Shown: in pieces, positions 1 to 8,613 of the stretch
Position numbering within the stretch: position 1 is the first letter of the stretch
Layout of the letters: the number at the start of each line of letters is the position of its first letter
Position numbers and translations under genes: made by a program
Notes under the pieces: generated by a model
The model's input: the letters and a program-made list of their open reading frames with translations, nothing else
Told to the model about the DNA's origin: nothing
Database searches by the model: none
Assembly: GCA_017404985.1 (NCBI GenBank)
Contig: JAFRBK010000036.1
Span: 19,861 to 83,860 of the forward strand
Origin: Clostridia bacterium
GTDB taxonomy: Bacteria > Bacillota > Clostridia > Christensenellales > Aristaeellaceae
DNA: 64,000 nt
Reading direction: 5' to 3'

Positions 1-2067
1 GGGAATCAGCTCACTGGCGGTCTCGTTCCCCTGCGTATCCGTGACAATATACTGGGCATAGAGATTCATTCCGCTCTTCGGCCCCTGCTTCAGGCAAAGG
101 GACCATCCGCCCTCCGACCTGACTTCCTCCCGCAGATGGTAATCCTCTTGTCCGGGATCCGAAGAAGAATACAGCACGCTTCCCGTTCCCTGCGGGTGCC
201 CCTCCCCGTCCAGGCTCTGAAAAGCATCATAATGGATACCGGCCACAGGAGCCCACTGGGAAACCGGCAGAAGCTGCCCGCTCTCATCGCGTTCCGGCTG
301 GAACACAATATTGTTCTGGAAGAAATAGAGCCAGGGCCAGTTTGCCGAATCAAAGGTTGTGCTCTGCCGCCCCAGGTGGATCCGTTCCGACGCATCGTCA
401 TAGAAAACGATATTTACCAGTTCAAGCGCATCCGTTCCCCCGGCAGCCCGGAAAACCAGCCGGACGGTTCGGCTGCTGTTTTCGGGCGCTGCTGTCCCCA
501 CAGCCTCCCGAAGCAGCTGGTGAATGCTGGTGTCCTGGCCGCTGACCAGCTGCATCGTCTCATCCGGAATGCTGTTCGTTTCCAGCATCGCATTGACATA
601 ATAATACTCATCCCGCTTTTCGAAGGGATAGGAATCCGTCAGCAGTTCACCCTGTTCGTTCACGAGATACAGCCCGTCAAAGGCGTATTCCGCGGTCAGA
701 GAACTGCCTTCAAGGCGGACATCGTTGATTTCATATACTTTCTGATAGGTGTCCTGCGATCCGGTTTCCCGGAGAATGGCCACCTTGGCGGAAGCAAAAT
801 GGGTCAGCTGTTCCTCCGTCAGTTCCAGGCGGACCGTCTGGGTTTCTCCCCGTAATGGATCCGCCCCGTAAGAGAAAAGCGTCCAGTCCGCCAGTTGTTC
901 TCCCAGCCAGATACCGGCATAGCGCCCCAGGTAACGGGTGTAAACCGGCAGGCAGGCAATTTCCCGGTATTCCTCCATCCACCCATGCTGGAAATCATAT
1001 TTGTTATACAGGGGAAAATAGATGGAAACGCCGCAGGCTTCCGGAAGGTTCCCCTGGGCATAGACTGCCTCCTCCAGGGCGTTTCGCAGTGCCAGCGATT
1101 CCGCCGGCTTCTCCTGTTCAAACTGCAGGGAAAGCTGCAGAAGGTCCACCAGGTCAAAATCCGAGCTTGTTTTTTTGCTGCCGATGTCCAGGGAATTCTG
1201 CCTGGCCCTGGAAAACCGGGAAAATGTATCCCCGTTCAGCTGGAAAAAGAGCGCGTCAAAAAGCCGGTCCGTCGCATCCTGCACGGCGGCCATCTTCCCC
1301 AGGTCCATGCTGGCCAGTGTCAGAAAAACAGGGCCTTCTGTTTCCTGGGCTGCATATCGGTCCACAATCAGCTGCCCGGCTTCCCGGCCGGATGCACAAC
1401 CGGCAAGGTCACGGAGAAACGTATAATCCCAGCCGACGGACGGTTCCAGTTCTTCGCTGGCCACCATATGCTCCGCATAGGGCGACATGGCGGCAGCAAC
1501 CTCCAGGCTGCCCATCAGGCAGGCATCGAAACCGATCCAGCTCAGTTTGCCGGGAAAAGACGCCTTTTCCAGGGATCCCGTCAGTTCATCCAGCGTCAGC
1601 ATGTCCCGGGAAAACAGATCGTCCCGGCAGATCCCGACCAGCGGGCCGGCGCCGTGGTCCCAGAGGATCAGCGCGTACTCCTCTGCGGGAAACTGTTCCT
1701 TCCCGTAGGAAAGCAGATAATCCAGGGTCGCCGGATCTCCCATGCTGGCTGCGGGCAGCCGTTCCCGGATCCGCTTTCCTTTGGCGCCCAGTTCCAGCAC
1801 GGTCAGCTCGTCCGCGGAAAGCCCCATGTGCCATGCTTTCGACCCGCCCGCGAGAATCACGACGCTGACCTGGGAAAAGTCACAGCCGGAATCCAGCATC
1901 TCCTGGATGTCCTTCGTTGCGGCGCCGTTTTCCTCCTCCAGGCTGCTGCCGCACATATAAACCATCAGCGTCAGTTTACGGCCGGTTTCCTGCTCGGCCT
2001 TCGCCCGGCAGCCGCAGGCAAAAAGCAAAAGGACAGCCAGCAGGGAAAACATCAGATGCTTTTTCAT
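1..2067 (-). CDS. Clostripain-like (C11) cysteine peptidase lipoprotein, 3' end outside window
   Basis: The minus-strand frame is open from the ATG at 2067 to the window edge (689 codons, no stop reached), so the C-terminus is missing. The N-terminus is a lipoprotein signal: a KKH start, a hydrophobic stretch and an LFAC lipobox with Cys18. The catalytic region matches peptidase family C11 (clan CD, caspase-like fold): VYMCGSSLE near residue 37, the His motif LILWDHGAGP (His138) and the Cys motif IGFDACLMG (Cys183). I infer an extracytoplasmic, membrane-anchored protease; family members cleave after basic residues. AGAGG sits eight bases before the start. It is a clear paralogue of the plus-strand gene at 8719-12708, but much shorter. 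Confidence 0.9.
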   Translation of the reverse strand, partial: MKKHLMFSLLAVLLLFACGCRAKAEQETGRKLTLMVYMCGSSLEEENGAATKDIQEMLDSGCDFSQVSVVILAGGSKAWHMGLSADELTVLELGAKGKRIRERLPAASMGDPATLDYLLSYGKEQFPAEEYALILWDHGAGPLVGICRDDLFSRDMLTLDELTGSLEKASFPGKLSWIGFDACLMGSLEVAAAMSPYAEHMVASEELEPSVGWDYTFLRDLAGCASGREAGQLIVDRYAAQETEGPVFLTLASMDLGKMAAVQDATDRLFDALFFQLNGDTFSRFSRARQNSLDIGSKKTSSDFDLVDLLQLSLQFEQEKPAESLALRNALEEAVYAQGNLPEACGVSIYFPLYNKYDFQHGWMEEYREIACLPVYTRYLGRYAGIWLGEQLADWTLFSYGADPLRGETQTVRLELTEEQLTHFASAKVAILRETGSQDTYQKVYEINDVRLEGSSLTAEYAFDGLYLVNEQGELLTDSYPFEKRDEYYYVNAMLETNSIPDETMQLVSGQDTSIHQLLREAVGTAAPENSSRTVRLVFRAAGGTDALELVNIVFYDDASERIHLGRQSTTFDSANWPWLYFFQNNIVFQPERDESGQLLPVSQWAPVAGIHYDAFQSLDGEGHPQGTGSVLYSSSDPGQEDYHLREEVRSEGGWSLCLKQGPKSGMNLYAQYIVTDTQGNETASELIP

Positions 2068-2113
2068 GGTGTATTCCTCTCCGCATTCGTTTTTTCTCTT
2101 CTTCGTGCCCACC

Positions 2114-2122
2114 ATCATACCA
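2114..2122 (-). promoter_or_regulatory. Extended -10 promoter for the C11 lipoprotein gene
   Basis: On the minus strand this reads TGG followed by TATGAT, an extended -10 element about 45 bases upstream of the ATG at 2067. No good -35 is visible; the expected position falls in the T-tract of the upstream terminator. Confidence 0.45.
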
Positions 2123-2135
2123 TAACCGCAGGACG

Positions 2136-2175
2136 AAAAAAAGCCCGGGACGGCATCGCCGTGATCCCGGGGCTT
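2136..2175 (-). terminator. Rho-independent terminator of the aconitase gene
   Basis: A GC-rich stem (AGCCCCGGGA pairing with TCCCGGGCT, with some imperfection near the loop) is followed on the minus strand by seven T residues. It lies immediately after the aconitase stop at 2183. Confidence 0.85.
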
Positions 2176-2182
2176 TCTGCAT

Positions 2183-4120
2183 TCACTTGTTTTCCGCTTC
2201 GCTGCGGATAAAGTTGATCAGCCCGCCGGCAAGAATCATGCCGCGCTGGCGTTCCGACAGCGGCAGGAGAACCCGATAGGATTCCTGCTTCGTTTCGTTC
2301 CTGAGCTCCAGCTCTTCCTTTCCGGCCGCAATGGCTTCCCGGACGCCCGGCAGGCTCAGGGTGTCGCCCTGGTCGATCTTTCCGTAGTCCTTTTCATCCA
2401 CGAAAGTCAGCGGCAGGATGCCGTTGTTGATCAGGTTCGCCTGGTGGATCCGGGCAAAGCTCTTCGCCGCCACGGCGCGGATGCCCAGGTACAGCGGCAC
2501 CAGCGCCGCGTGCTCCCGGCTGGATCCCTGCCCGTAGTTGGCTCCGGCCACAAGGATGCCGCCCTTTTCCGCCTTGGCCCGGGCCGGGAAGCTTTCGTCC
2601 ACCGGCGTCAGGCAGAAGTCCGCCAGGTGGGGAATATTGCTGCGGTAGGGCAGCAGCTTCGCGTTGCTGGGCATAATATGGTCGGTGGTGATGTTGTCCT
2701 CCATCTTCAGCAGCACCTTGCCCGTCACCGTATCCTCCAGGTCATGGCCCAGCGGGAAAGGCTTGATGTTCGGGCCGCGGACGACCTCCACCCTGTCCTC
2801 GGCGCCCTCGCTCACCGGCGGAATCACCAGGTTGTCATTCACTTCGAAATGCGCCGGCTGCTCCACCGTCAGGTCAATTCCCAGGCCCCGGGGATCCGTC
2901 AGCACGCCGGTGAGGGCCGTGGCCGCGGCGGTTTCGCAGCTCACCAGGTAGATGCCCGCGCTGGCCGTCCCGCTGCGGGCATAGAAGTTACGGTTGTTGG
3001 TGCGCACGGAGACCGCGTTGGTCTTCGGGCTCTGGCCCATGCCGATACAGGGGCCGCAGGCGGATTCCAGGATCCGGGCGCCGGCGCCCAGCATATCCGC
3101 CAGCGCGCCGTTGCGGGCCAGCATGGTCAGCACCTGCTTGCTGCCGGGGCCGATGACCAGGCTCACGTCCGGATGCACGGTTTTCCCCCTCAGGATCCGG
3201 GCCACCCGCATCATATCCTGATAGCTGGAGTTGGTGCAGGAGCCGATAAAGACCTGGTCCACCTTGATCGGCCCGACGTTTTTCACGGTGTCCACTTTGT
3301 CCGGCATATGCGGCTGGGCCACCAGGGGCTCCAGCGTGTTCAGATCGATCTCCACCATCTCGTCGTAATGCGCGCCGCTGTCGGGATACAGCTCCCGGTA
3401 GTCGTCCTCCCGGCCCTGGGCTTTCAGGAACGCCCGGGTCACCTCATCGCTGGGGAAAACAGAGGTCGTGGCGCCCAGCTCCGCGCCCATGTTCGCGATG
3501 GTCGCCCGTTCCGGCACGGTCAGGGTCTTCACCCCGTCGCCGATATATTCCATCACCTTGCCCACGCCGCCCTTGACGGTCAGCCGGCGGAGCACCTCCA
3601 GAATAATGTCCTTCGCAGCCACGCCGTAGGGCAGCTTTCCGGCCAGCCGGACGCCGACCACCTTCGGGCAGGTCAGATAATAAGCCCCGCCGCCCATGGC
3701 CACCGCCACATCCAGGCCGCCGGCCCCGATGGCCAGCATGCCGATGCCGCCGCCGGTGGGCGTGTGGCTGTCGCTGCCCAACAGGGTCATGCCGGGAACG
3801 CCGAAGCGCTCCAGGTGCACCTGGTGGCAGATGCCGTTGCCGGGCTTGGAGCAAAAGATGCCGTGCTTTTTGGCCACGCTCTGGATATACTGGTGGTCGT
3901 CCGCGTTCTCAAAGCCGGTCTGCAGCGTGTTATGGTCGATATAGGCCACGCTGCGGCGGGTGCGCACCCGGCCGATCCCCATGGCTTCGAACTGAAGGTA
4001 GGCCATGGTGCCGGTGGAATCCTGGGTCAGGGTCTGGTCGATCCGGATGGAGATTTCCTCCCCCGCCACGAGGCTCCCGCTGAGCAGATGGGCGCTGAGA
4101 ATCTTCTGGGTCAGGTTCAT
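2183..4120 (-). CDS. Aconitate hydratase (short, 645-residue type)
   Basis: Interconverts citrate and isocitrate through cis-aconitate using a 4Fe-4S cluster. The cluster cysteines are visible in GSCTNSS and in ACGPCIG. The substrate-loop motif GSDSHTPTGGG lies near residue 115, and the swivel domain with GANYGQGSSREHAA is near the C-terminus. At 645 residues it is the compact class found in Clostridia and thermophiles, not the roughly 890-residue AcnA. Start: ATG at 4120 with AGGAGG ten bases upstream. No isocitrate dehydrogenase or citrate synthase gene is in the window, so its pathway partners lie elsewhere. It has its own upstream promoter and a strong terminator, so it is probably a single-gene unit. 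Confidence 0.95.
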   Translation of the reverse strand: MNLTQKILSAHLLSGSLVAGEEISIRIDQTLTQDSTGTMAYLQFEAMGIGRVRTRRSVAYIDHNTLQTGFENADDHQYIQSVAKKHGIFCSKPGNGICHQVHLERFGVPGMTLLGSDSHTPTGGGIGMLAIGAGGLDVAVAMGGGAYYLTCPKVVGVRLAGKLPYGVAAKDIILEVLRRLTVKGGVGKVMEYIGDGVKTLTVPERATIANMGAELGATTSVFPSDEVTRAFLKAQGREDDYRELYPDSGAHYDEMVEIDLNTLEPLVAQPHMPDKVDTVKNVGPIKVDQVFIGSCTNSSYQDMMRVARILRGKTVHPDVSLVIGPGSKQVLTMLARNGALADMLGAGARILESACGPCIGMGQSPKTNAVSVRTNNRNFYARSGTASAGIYLVSCETAAATALTGVLTDPRGLGIDLTVEQPAHFEVNDNLVIPPVSEGAEDRVEVVRGPNIKPFPLGHDLEDTVTGKVLLKMEDNITTDHIMPSNAKLLPYRSNIPHLADFCLTPVDESFPARAKAEKGGILVAGANYGQGSSREHAALVPLYLGIRAVAAKSFARIHQANLINNGILPLTFVDEKDYGKIDQGDTLSLPGVREAIAAGKEELELRNETKQESYRVLLPLSERQRGMILAGGLINFIRSEAENK

Positions 4121-4148
4121 AAAGCTGCAACCTCCTGTATCATGGTGT

Positions 4149-4182
4149 AAAAAACGGCCGCCCTCGCGTCGGAGGCGACCGT
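4149..4182 (-). terminator. Terminator hairpin between serS and aconitase
   Basis: On the minus strand, ACGGTCGCC pairs with GGCGGCCGT (one G-T wobble) and is followed by six T residues. It can end the serS transcript. Because a promoter-like element lies just upstream at 4198-4227, the same hairpin would also sit in the aconitase leader. Confidence 0.75.
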
Positions 4183-4197
4183 CTGTTGCCTTGTTTT

Positions 4198-4227
4198 ATT
4201 CTACCTGATCCGCCCCGGCGGAATCAA
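4198..4227 (-). promoter_or_regulatory. Putative sigma-A promoter for aconitase
   Basis: TTGATT, 18 bases, then TAGAAT on the minus strand. The predicted start of transcription falls before the terminator hairpin at 4149-4182, so an attenuated leader is possible. Confidence 0.5.
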
Positions 4228-4267
4228 TGACCCGGCGGGGAAAGAACACCAAAAGACCAGAACGTGC

Positions 4268-5548
4268 TCAGCCGATATGGTCCTTGCCGCCCATGTACAT
4301 GCGCAGGGCTGCGGGAATCGCCACGGTGCCGTCCGCCTTCAGGTTGTTCTCCAGGAAGGCGATCAGCATGCGGGGCGGGGCCACGCAGGTGTTGTTCAGG
4401 GTATGGGCGAAATACTTCCGCCCGTCCGCCGCCTTCACGCGGATCTGCAGGCGCCGGGCCTGGGCATCGCCCAGGTTCGAGCAGCTGCCGACCTCAAAGT
4501 ACTTCTTCTGGCGGGGGCTCCAGGCTTCCACGTCCAGGCTCTTGACCTTCAGGTCCGCCAGGTCGCCGGAGCAGCACTCCAGCGTGCGCACCGGGATATC
4601 CAGCGTACGGAAGAAGTCCACGGTGTTCTGCCAGAGCCGGTCAAACCACATGGGGCTCTCCTCGGGCTTGCAGACCACGATCATTTCCTGCTTCTCGAAC
4701 TGGTGGATCCGGTACACCCCGCGCTCCTCGATGCCGTGGGCGCCGACTTCCTTCCGGAAGCAGGGGCTGTAGCTGGTCAGGGTCTTCGGCAGGCTGTCCT
4801 CGTCCAGGATCCGGTCGATGAACTTGCCGATCATGCTGTGCTCGGAGGTGCCGATCAGATACAGGTCTTCCCCCTCGATCTTGTACATCATGTTCTCCAT
4901 CTCCGCGAAGCTCATGACGCCGGTCACCACGTTGCCGTGGATCATGAAGGGCGGCACCACATAGGTGAAGCCCCGGTCAATCATGAAATCCCGGGCGTAG
5001 CTCAGGATCGCGCTGTGGAGCCGGGCAATGTCCCCCATCAGGTAATAGAAGCCGTTGCCGCTGGTATCCCGGGCGGCGTCCAGGTCGATGCCGTTCAGCC
5101 GCTCCATGATATCCACATGGTAGGGAACCTCCCATTCCGGCACCACGGGCTCGCCGTAGCGCTGGATTTCCACGTTTTCGCTGTCGTCCTTCCCGATCGG
5201 CACACTGTCGTCGATAATGTTCGGGATCACCAGCATGCGCTTGCGGATTTCGGCCTTCAGCTCTTCTTCCTTCACTTCCAGGGCGGAAAGCTCATCCGCC
5301 ATGGCGGCGACTTCCGCCTTGGCCTTCTCAGCCTCTTCCTTCATGCCCTTCGCCAGCAGGCCGCCGATCTCCTTGCTCATGGTCTTGCGCTTGTTCCGCA
5401 GTGCGTCCGCCTGCTGCTGCGCATCCCGGTATTCCCGGTCAAAGCGGATCACTTCGTCCACCATGGGCAGTTTCTGGTCCTGGAATTTCTTCCGGATGTT
5501 CTCCCGGACCTTTTCCGGGTCATTTCTCAGCAGATTGATATCCAGCAT
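4268..5548 (-). CDS. serS: Serine--tRNA ligase
   Basis: Class II aminoacyl-tRNA synthetase charging tRNA-Ser in the cytoplasm; 426 residues, the usual length. The N-terminal roughly 105 residues are the charged coiled-coil tRNA-binding arm. The class II core follows, with motif 2 seen as FRKEVGAHGIEERGVYRIHQ and motif 3 in the C-terminal RMLIAFLENNL region. Motif 2 (FRKE.GAHG) and the GTSEHS segment resemble the archaeal-like SerRS subgroup more than the E. coli form; this is my reading, not a tree. It is the last gene of the rpmH-jag operon, 20 bases after jag, and is followed by a terminator. No T-box leader is visible. Confidence 0.95.
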   Translation of the reverse strand: MLDINLLRNDPEKVRENIRKKFQDQKLPMVDEVIRFDREYRDAQQQADALRNKRKTMSKEIGGLLAKGMKEEAEKAKAEVAAMADELSALEVKEEELKAEIRKRMLVIPNIIDDSVPIGKDDSENVEIQRYGEPVVPEWEVPYHVDIMERLNGIDLDAARDTSGNGFYYLMGDIARLHSAILSYARDFMIDRGFTYVVPPFMIHGNVVTGVMSFAEMENMMYKIEGEDLYLIGTSEHSMIGKFIDRILDEDSLPKTLTSYSPCFRKEVGAHGIEERGVYRIHQFEKQEMIVVCKPEESPMWFDRLWQNTVDFFRTLDIPVRTLECCSGDLADLKVKSLDVEAWSPRQKKYFEVGSCSNLGDAQARRLQIRVKAADGRKYFAHTLNNTCVAPPRMLIAFLENNLKADGTVAIPAALRMYMGGKDHIG

Positions 5549-5568
5549 GGTTCAAATCTCCTCCCGCC

Positions 5569-6549
5569 TTATTTTTTCACGGTAATCACAACATGACGGT
5601 TGGGCTCGTCCCCCTCGGAGTGCGTGGCAACGCCCTCGTTCTGCTGCAGCGCGAAATGAATGATGCGCCGTTCATAGGGGTTCATGGGCTCCAGGCTCAC
5701 CTTCCGGCCGGTCCGCAGGGCACGGTTCGCCATCCGGTTTGCCAGGCGAACCAGGGTATCCTCCCGCTTCGCCCGGTAATTTTCGGTATCCAGGGTCACC
5801 CGGGTATAGCTGTCCTTGCCCCGGTTCACCTTCAGGCTGGTCAGGTACTGCACGGCATCCAGGGTTTCGCCCCGGCGGCCGATCAGGATGCCCAGCGTGT
5901 CCCCGTTCATATAGCCGTATATGTTGCCCTCGGCATCGGCGCCCATATCAATGGTCACATCCACGCCCATGAGCTTCGTCAGCTCCATGAGGAAGGCGTG
6001 GGCGATGCCCGCACTGCTCTCAGGATCCAGCTGGTCGGCAGGAATCATGGTCACTTCCGGCTTCTCCAGCACCCGGACGGGTTCTTTTTCCGCCTTTTCT
6101 TCGGTCCCGGTTTCGGCTTCCTGCTTCTTTTCCGGCTTCGGGGCAGGTTTGCTCTCCTCCGCCTTTTTCGCCTCGGGCTTCTTCTCCGCCGGTTTCTTCT
6201 GCTCGGGCTTCTTTTCTTCAGCCTTTTTCTCTTCGGCTTTCTTTTCTTCCGGCTTCTTCTCTTCCTGCTTCTTTTCAGCAGGCTTCTTTTCGGGCTTCTT
6301 CTCCGCCTTCTTTTCCGGCGCCTTCTGTTTCGGCTGGTCCTCCATCATCAGGCCGCTCAGGGGATCCTCCTCGCTGGCCTTCACGGTCAGCAGCACCTTG
6401 GCGGGGCGGGAGCCGAACAGGCCAAACAGGCCCTTGCTGCCTTCCTCCACCACGCGGACATCCACATCACCGATCGAAACGCCAAGCTCCTGAAGCCCCA
6501 GTTCGATGGCTTCCTCCACCGTCTTGGCGGACGCTTCATACTGTCTCAT
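5569..6549 (-). CDS. jag: RNA-binding protein Jag/KhpB with long Lys-Glu linker
   Basis: 326 residues. Residues 1-57 are a Jag N-terminal domain (VEEGSKGLFGLFGSRPA). Residues 85-150 are a low-complexity linker of repeated KKPEEKK/KKAEEKK units. The rest holds a KH domain (GILIGRRGETLDAVQYL) and an R3H domain with the conserved NPYERRIIHFAL. The KhpA/KhpB family binds RNA and influences cell elongation and division. The start overlaps the yidC stop by four bases (ATGA), which is the usual yidC-jag coupling. The repetitive linker is much longer than in many relatives and is the only odd feature. Confidence 0.93.
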   Translation of the reverse strand: MRQYEASAKTVEEAIELGLQELGVSIGDVDVRVVEEGSKGLFGLFGSRPAKVLLTVKASEEDPLSGLMMEDQPKQKAPEKKAEKKPEKKPAEKKQEEKKPEEKKAEEKKAEEKKPEQKKPAEKKPEAKKAEESKPAPKPEKKQEAETGTEEKAEKEPVRVLEKPEVTMIPADQLDPESSAGIAHAFLMELTKLMGVDVTIDMGADAEGNIYGYMNGDTLGILIGRRGETLDAVQYLTSLKVNRGKDSYTRVTLDTENYRAKREDTLVRLANRMANRALRTGRKVSLEPMNPYERRIIHFALQQNEGVATHSEGDEPNRHVVITVKK

Positions 6550-7550
6550 TTTACTGTTCCTTCCCCGGCCACAGGAGCCGCATTCTTTTCCTTGCTGTCC
6601 AGTACTTTGTTAATCACGAGGGTCTGCACCATGCTCACCAGGTTGCCCGCCACCCAGTACAGGGCGAAAGCAGAAGAGTAGCTGAAGCACAGCACCAGCG
6701 AGAAGATGGGGAAGAACCACATCATGAACTTGCCGGTGGTGGCCGCGCTGCCCTGCTCGGCGCCGGCCTGGGCGCCGCCGGTCAGCTTGGTCATGGCGAT
6801 CTGGCTGACGGCAGACAGGATCGGAAGCAGCATCAGGCCGTTATAGTCATTGACGAAGTTCAGCGTGGTCACCAGCAGGTTCACGCTCATGCCGGGCTTC
6901 ACAGCCAGGGCCTCCGCATAGGCGGCGTTGCCTTCCAGCAGGGTATTGGAAATCATGGCGATGGTATTGCCCAGTTCGCTGCTGCTGAAGCTGGCCTCCG
7001 TCAGGTTCAGGCCCTGCAGGAGCGCCGGCAGGTTCGCCTGGTCCAGGCTGTTGAACCATTTCTGCCACTGGTCCGCACCGATCTGGCGCATGGTGCCCAG
7101 GTCCGGCAGGGCCGGGCTGAACAGGCTGTCCGGCATCCACAGGTTCTTGATCCAGAGCCATTTTTCCAGCTCCGGCGCCTTGTTGTTCAAAAGGTCGGTA
7201 ACCTGCACCAGCAGCTGCTCATTCGCGGCGGCGCGCATGGCGCCGAACACGGCGATCAGGATCGGCCAGGTCAGCAGCATGGGCAGGCAGCTGGACAGGG
7301 GATTGACATGCTCCTTCTTGTACAGCTCCGCCATTTTCTGGTTCAGTTTTTCCTTGTCATTGGCGTACTTCTTCTGCAGCGCCTGCATCTGGGGCTGCAG
7401 CTTGGACGTTTTCCGCATGCTGACCCGGCTCTTGATGTCCAGGGGCGTCAGCACGAGACGGATCAGGATGGTGAACACCACCATGGCCCAGCCATAGCTG
7501 CCCACCCACCCGTTGATCCACTTCAGGATCCCGAGCAGAAAATCATTCAT
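6546..7550 (-). CDS. yidC: Membrane protein insertase YidC/OxaA
   Basis: Inserts and folds membrane proteins, alone or with SecYEG. At 334 residues it lacks the large periplasmic domain of Gram-negative YidC. A first membrane segment (WAMVVFTILIRLVLTPLDI) carries the Arg of the hydrophilic groove, followed by the cytoplasmic coiled hairpin (QPQMQALQKKYANDKEKLNQ) and membrane segments at about 92-105, 225-245 and 275-310. Residues 110-220 form an unusually long extracytoplasmic insertion for a Gram-positive YidC. No lipobox is seen. It lies six bases after yidD and overlaps jag. Confidence 0.94.
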   Translation of the reverse strand: MNDFLLGILKWINGWVGSYGWAMVVFTILIRLVLTPLDIKSRVSMRKTSKLQPQMQALQKKYANDKEKLNQKMAELYKKEHVNPLSSCLPMLLTWPILIAVFGAMRAAANEQLLVQVTDLLNNKAPELEKWLWIKNLWMPDSLFSPALPDLGTMRQIGADQWQKWFNSLDQANLPALLQGLNLTEASFSSSELGNTIAMISNTLLEGNAAYAEALAVKPGMSVNLLVTTLNFVNDYNGLMLLPILSAVSQIAMTKLTGGAQAGAEQGSAATTGKFMMWFFPIFSLVLCFSYSSAFALYWVAGNLVSMVQTLVINKVLDSKEKNAAPVAGEGTVK

Positions 7551-7556
7551 ACAGGG

Positions 7557-7799
7557 TTATTCCCTCCTTAAAATAATGGCGAGGTCTTCCGGCACCGGAT
7601 CGTAGCCGCCCTTGCTGAAGGGGTTGCACCGGAGCACCCGCCAGGCTGCCATGCGCCCGCCCTTCAGCGCCCCGTACCGCTCGATGGCGGTGACGGCATA
7701 CTCGCTGCAGGTGGGAATATAGCGGCAGGTCGGATGCTTCTTGCGGCGGCTCAGGTTCCTCCGGTAAAAGCGGATCATGGCAAGCATCAGTCGTTTCAT
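7557..7799 (-). CDS. yidD: Membrane protein insertion efficiency factor YidD
   Basis: 80 residues with the family signature of an N-terminal amphipathic helix ([13 protein letters not shown]), [11 protein letters not shown], and [13 protein letters not shown] near the C-terminus. YidD assists YidC-dependent insertion at the inner face of the membrane. The start at 7799 is chosen because it gives the standard 80-residue length and overlaps the rnpA stop as ATGA. The frame is open further upstream, but that extension is the rnpA coding region. Confidence 0.93.
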   Translation of the reverse strand: MKRLMLAMIRFYRRNLSRRKKHPTCRYIPTCSEYAVTAIERYGALKGGRMAAWRVLRCNPFSKGGYDPVPEDLAIILRRE

Positions 7800-8155
7800 G
7801 GGGCGCGGTTCCCTTCCGGATCCCCCGGAGGATTCAGCACGCCCTGTTTTTTGAGCAGGTAGTGCAGGTCCTTCTGCAGATCCCCGAAGGCGGCCTTGGC
7901 GGCGGTCGGCCTGGCTACAACAACGTACAGGCCGGTTTTCACATCCCCCAGAAAGGGCCGAAAGCATTCCCGCAGGCGCCGCTTCACCTTGTTTCGGATC
8001 ACGGCCTTGCCTACTTTTTTGCTGACGGAAAACCCGACCCGGAGCTCCCTGCTTTTCGCAAAGAGCAGCACCAGATCCCGGCAGGCAACAGAATGCCCCT
8101 TCCGGTACACATACTGGAAGGCTCTGTTTTTCTGCAACCGATACCGTCTTTCCAT
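7796..8155 (-). CDS. rnpA: Ribonuclease P protein component
   Basis: 119 residues, basic, starting [20 protein letters not shown]. The family signature [12 protein letters not shown] lies near residues 56-67. It pairs with RNase P RNA to cut 5' leaders from pre-tRNA. The ATG at 8155 is preferred to the upstream in-frame ATG at 8236 because the family motif begins there and the upstream stretch is a hairpin-containing spacer. It sits between rpmH and yidD as in most bacteria. Confidence 0.94.
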   Translation of the reverse strand: MERRYRLQKNRAFQYVYRKGHSVACRDLVLLFAKSRELRVGFSVSKKVGKAVIRNKVKRRLRECFRPFLGDVKTGLYVVVARPTAAKAAFGDLQKDLHYLLKKQGVLNPPGDPEGNRAP

Positions 8156-8216
8156 TCCTGATCTTTCTTCCGCTCCGTCGGAAAAAACCCCGGGAGCCAT
8201 CGGCCCCCGATGAGGA

Positions 8217-8246
8217 AAAGCCCGCCCATTGATCACGGGCGGGCTT
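8217..8246 (-). terminator. Hairpin between rpmH and rnpA
   Basis: AAGCCCGCCC pairs perfectly with GGGCGGGCTT across a nine-base loop, and the minus strand continues TTTTCC. It looks like a weak terminator or processing hairpin that would set rpmH output above rnpA output. The same idea is known for other rpmH-rnpA operons; the effect here is inferred. Confidence 0.6.
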
Positions 8247-8281
8247 CATCCACAATCACAACTAAAACCGGCTGGACGGGA

Positions 8282-8416
8282 TTACACCGTCAGTTCTTTA
8301 CGGCCGCGGCGGCGGCGGGCGGCCAGCACACGACGGCCGTTCTTGGTCGACATGCGGGCACGGAAACCGTGTACCTTGCTGCGCTGACGCTTCTTGGGCT
8401 GATACGTACGGAACAT
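8282..8416 (-). CDS. rpmH: 50S ribosomal protein L34
   Basis: 44 residues, [18 protein letters not shown] followed by [18 protein letters not shown], the standard L34 sequence and length. Structural protein of the large ribosomal subunit. It is the first gene of the rpmH-rnpA-yidD-yidC-jag-serS operon and has a near-perfect promoter 68 bases upstream. Unlike most bacteria, dnaA is not on its other side: the neighbour at 8719 is a secreted peptidase gene. Confidence 0.97.
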   Translation of the reverse strand: MFRTYQPKKRQRSKVHGFRARMSTKNGRRVLAARRRRGRKELTV

Positions 8417-8483
8417 GGTCAACACTCCTCGTCTTTTGGTCCTGCGGGAACTGCTTCCCCGCGCTGCTGCGAACAGCCTTTAT

Positions 8484-8512
8484 AGTATACAGAACCTTCA
8501 AACGCTTGTCAA
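8484..8512 (-). promoter_or_regulatory. Sigma-A promoter of the rpmH operon
   Basis: TTGACA, 17 bases, TATACT on the minus strand: consensus -35, five of six at -10 and ideal spacing, as expected for a ribosomal protein gene. The 302-base gap 8417-8718 holds this promoter and the one for the next plus-strand gene; nothing else is recognised in it. Confidence 0.9.
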
Positions 8513-8604
8513 GCTTGAATTTTGGATTTTTCAGCCGGCCTGCCCCTTTGATATTTCTGATTTTTCTTCCGTCGGCCCTGCTTCTGTCCTTTTGGCCGGA
8601 AAGA

Positions 8605-8613
8605 TGGTATAAT
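8605..8613 (+). promoter_or_regulatory. Extended -10 promoter for the large C11 peptidase
   Basis: TGG followed by TATAAT, about 105 bases upstream of the start at 8719. The -35 region is poor, so the extended -10 probably carries recognition. Confidence 0.5.

Noticed and set aside
4121-4267. A T-box leader for an aminoacyl-tRNA synthetase
   Set aside because: Neither serS nor proS has a T-box antiterminator sequence (GGGUGGNACC) or a long leader; serS lies directly after jag.
2444-5596. Long plus-strand open frames opposite aconitase and serS (568 and 439 codons)
   Set aside because: Their proteins are His/Gln/Leu-rich mirror translations of high-GC genes on the other strand and match no family; aconitase and serS are certain.
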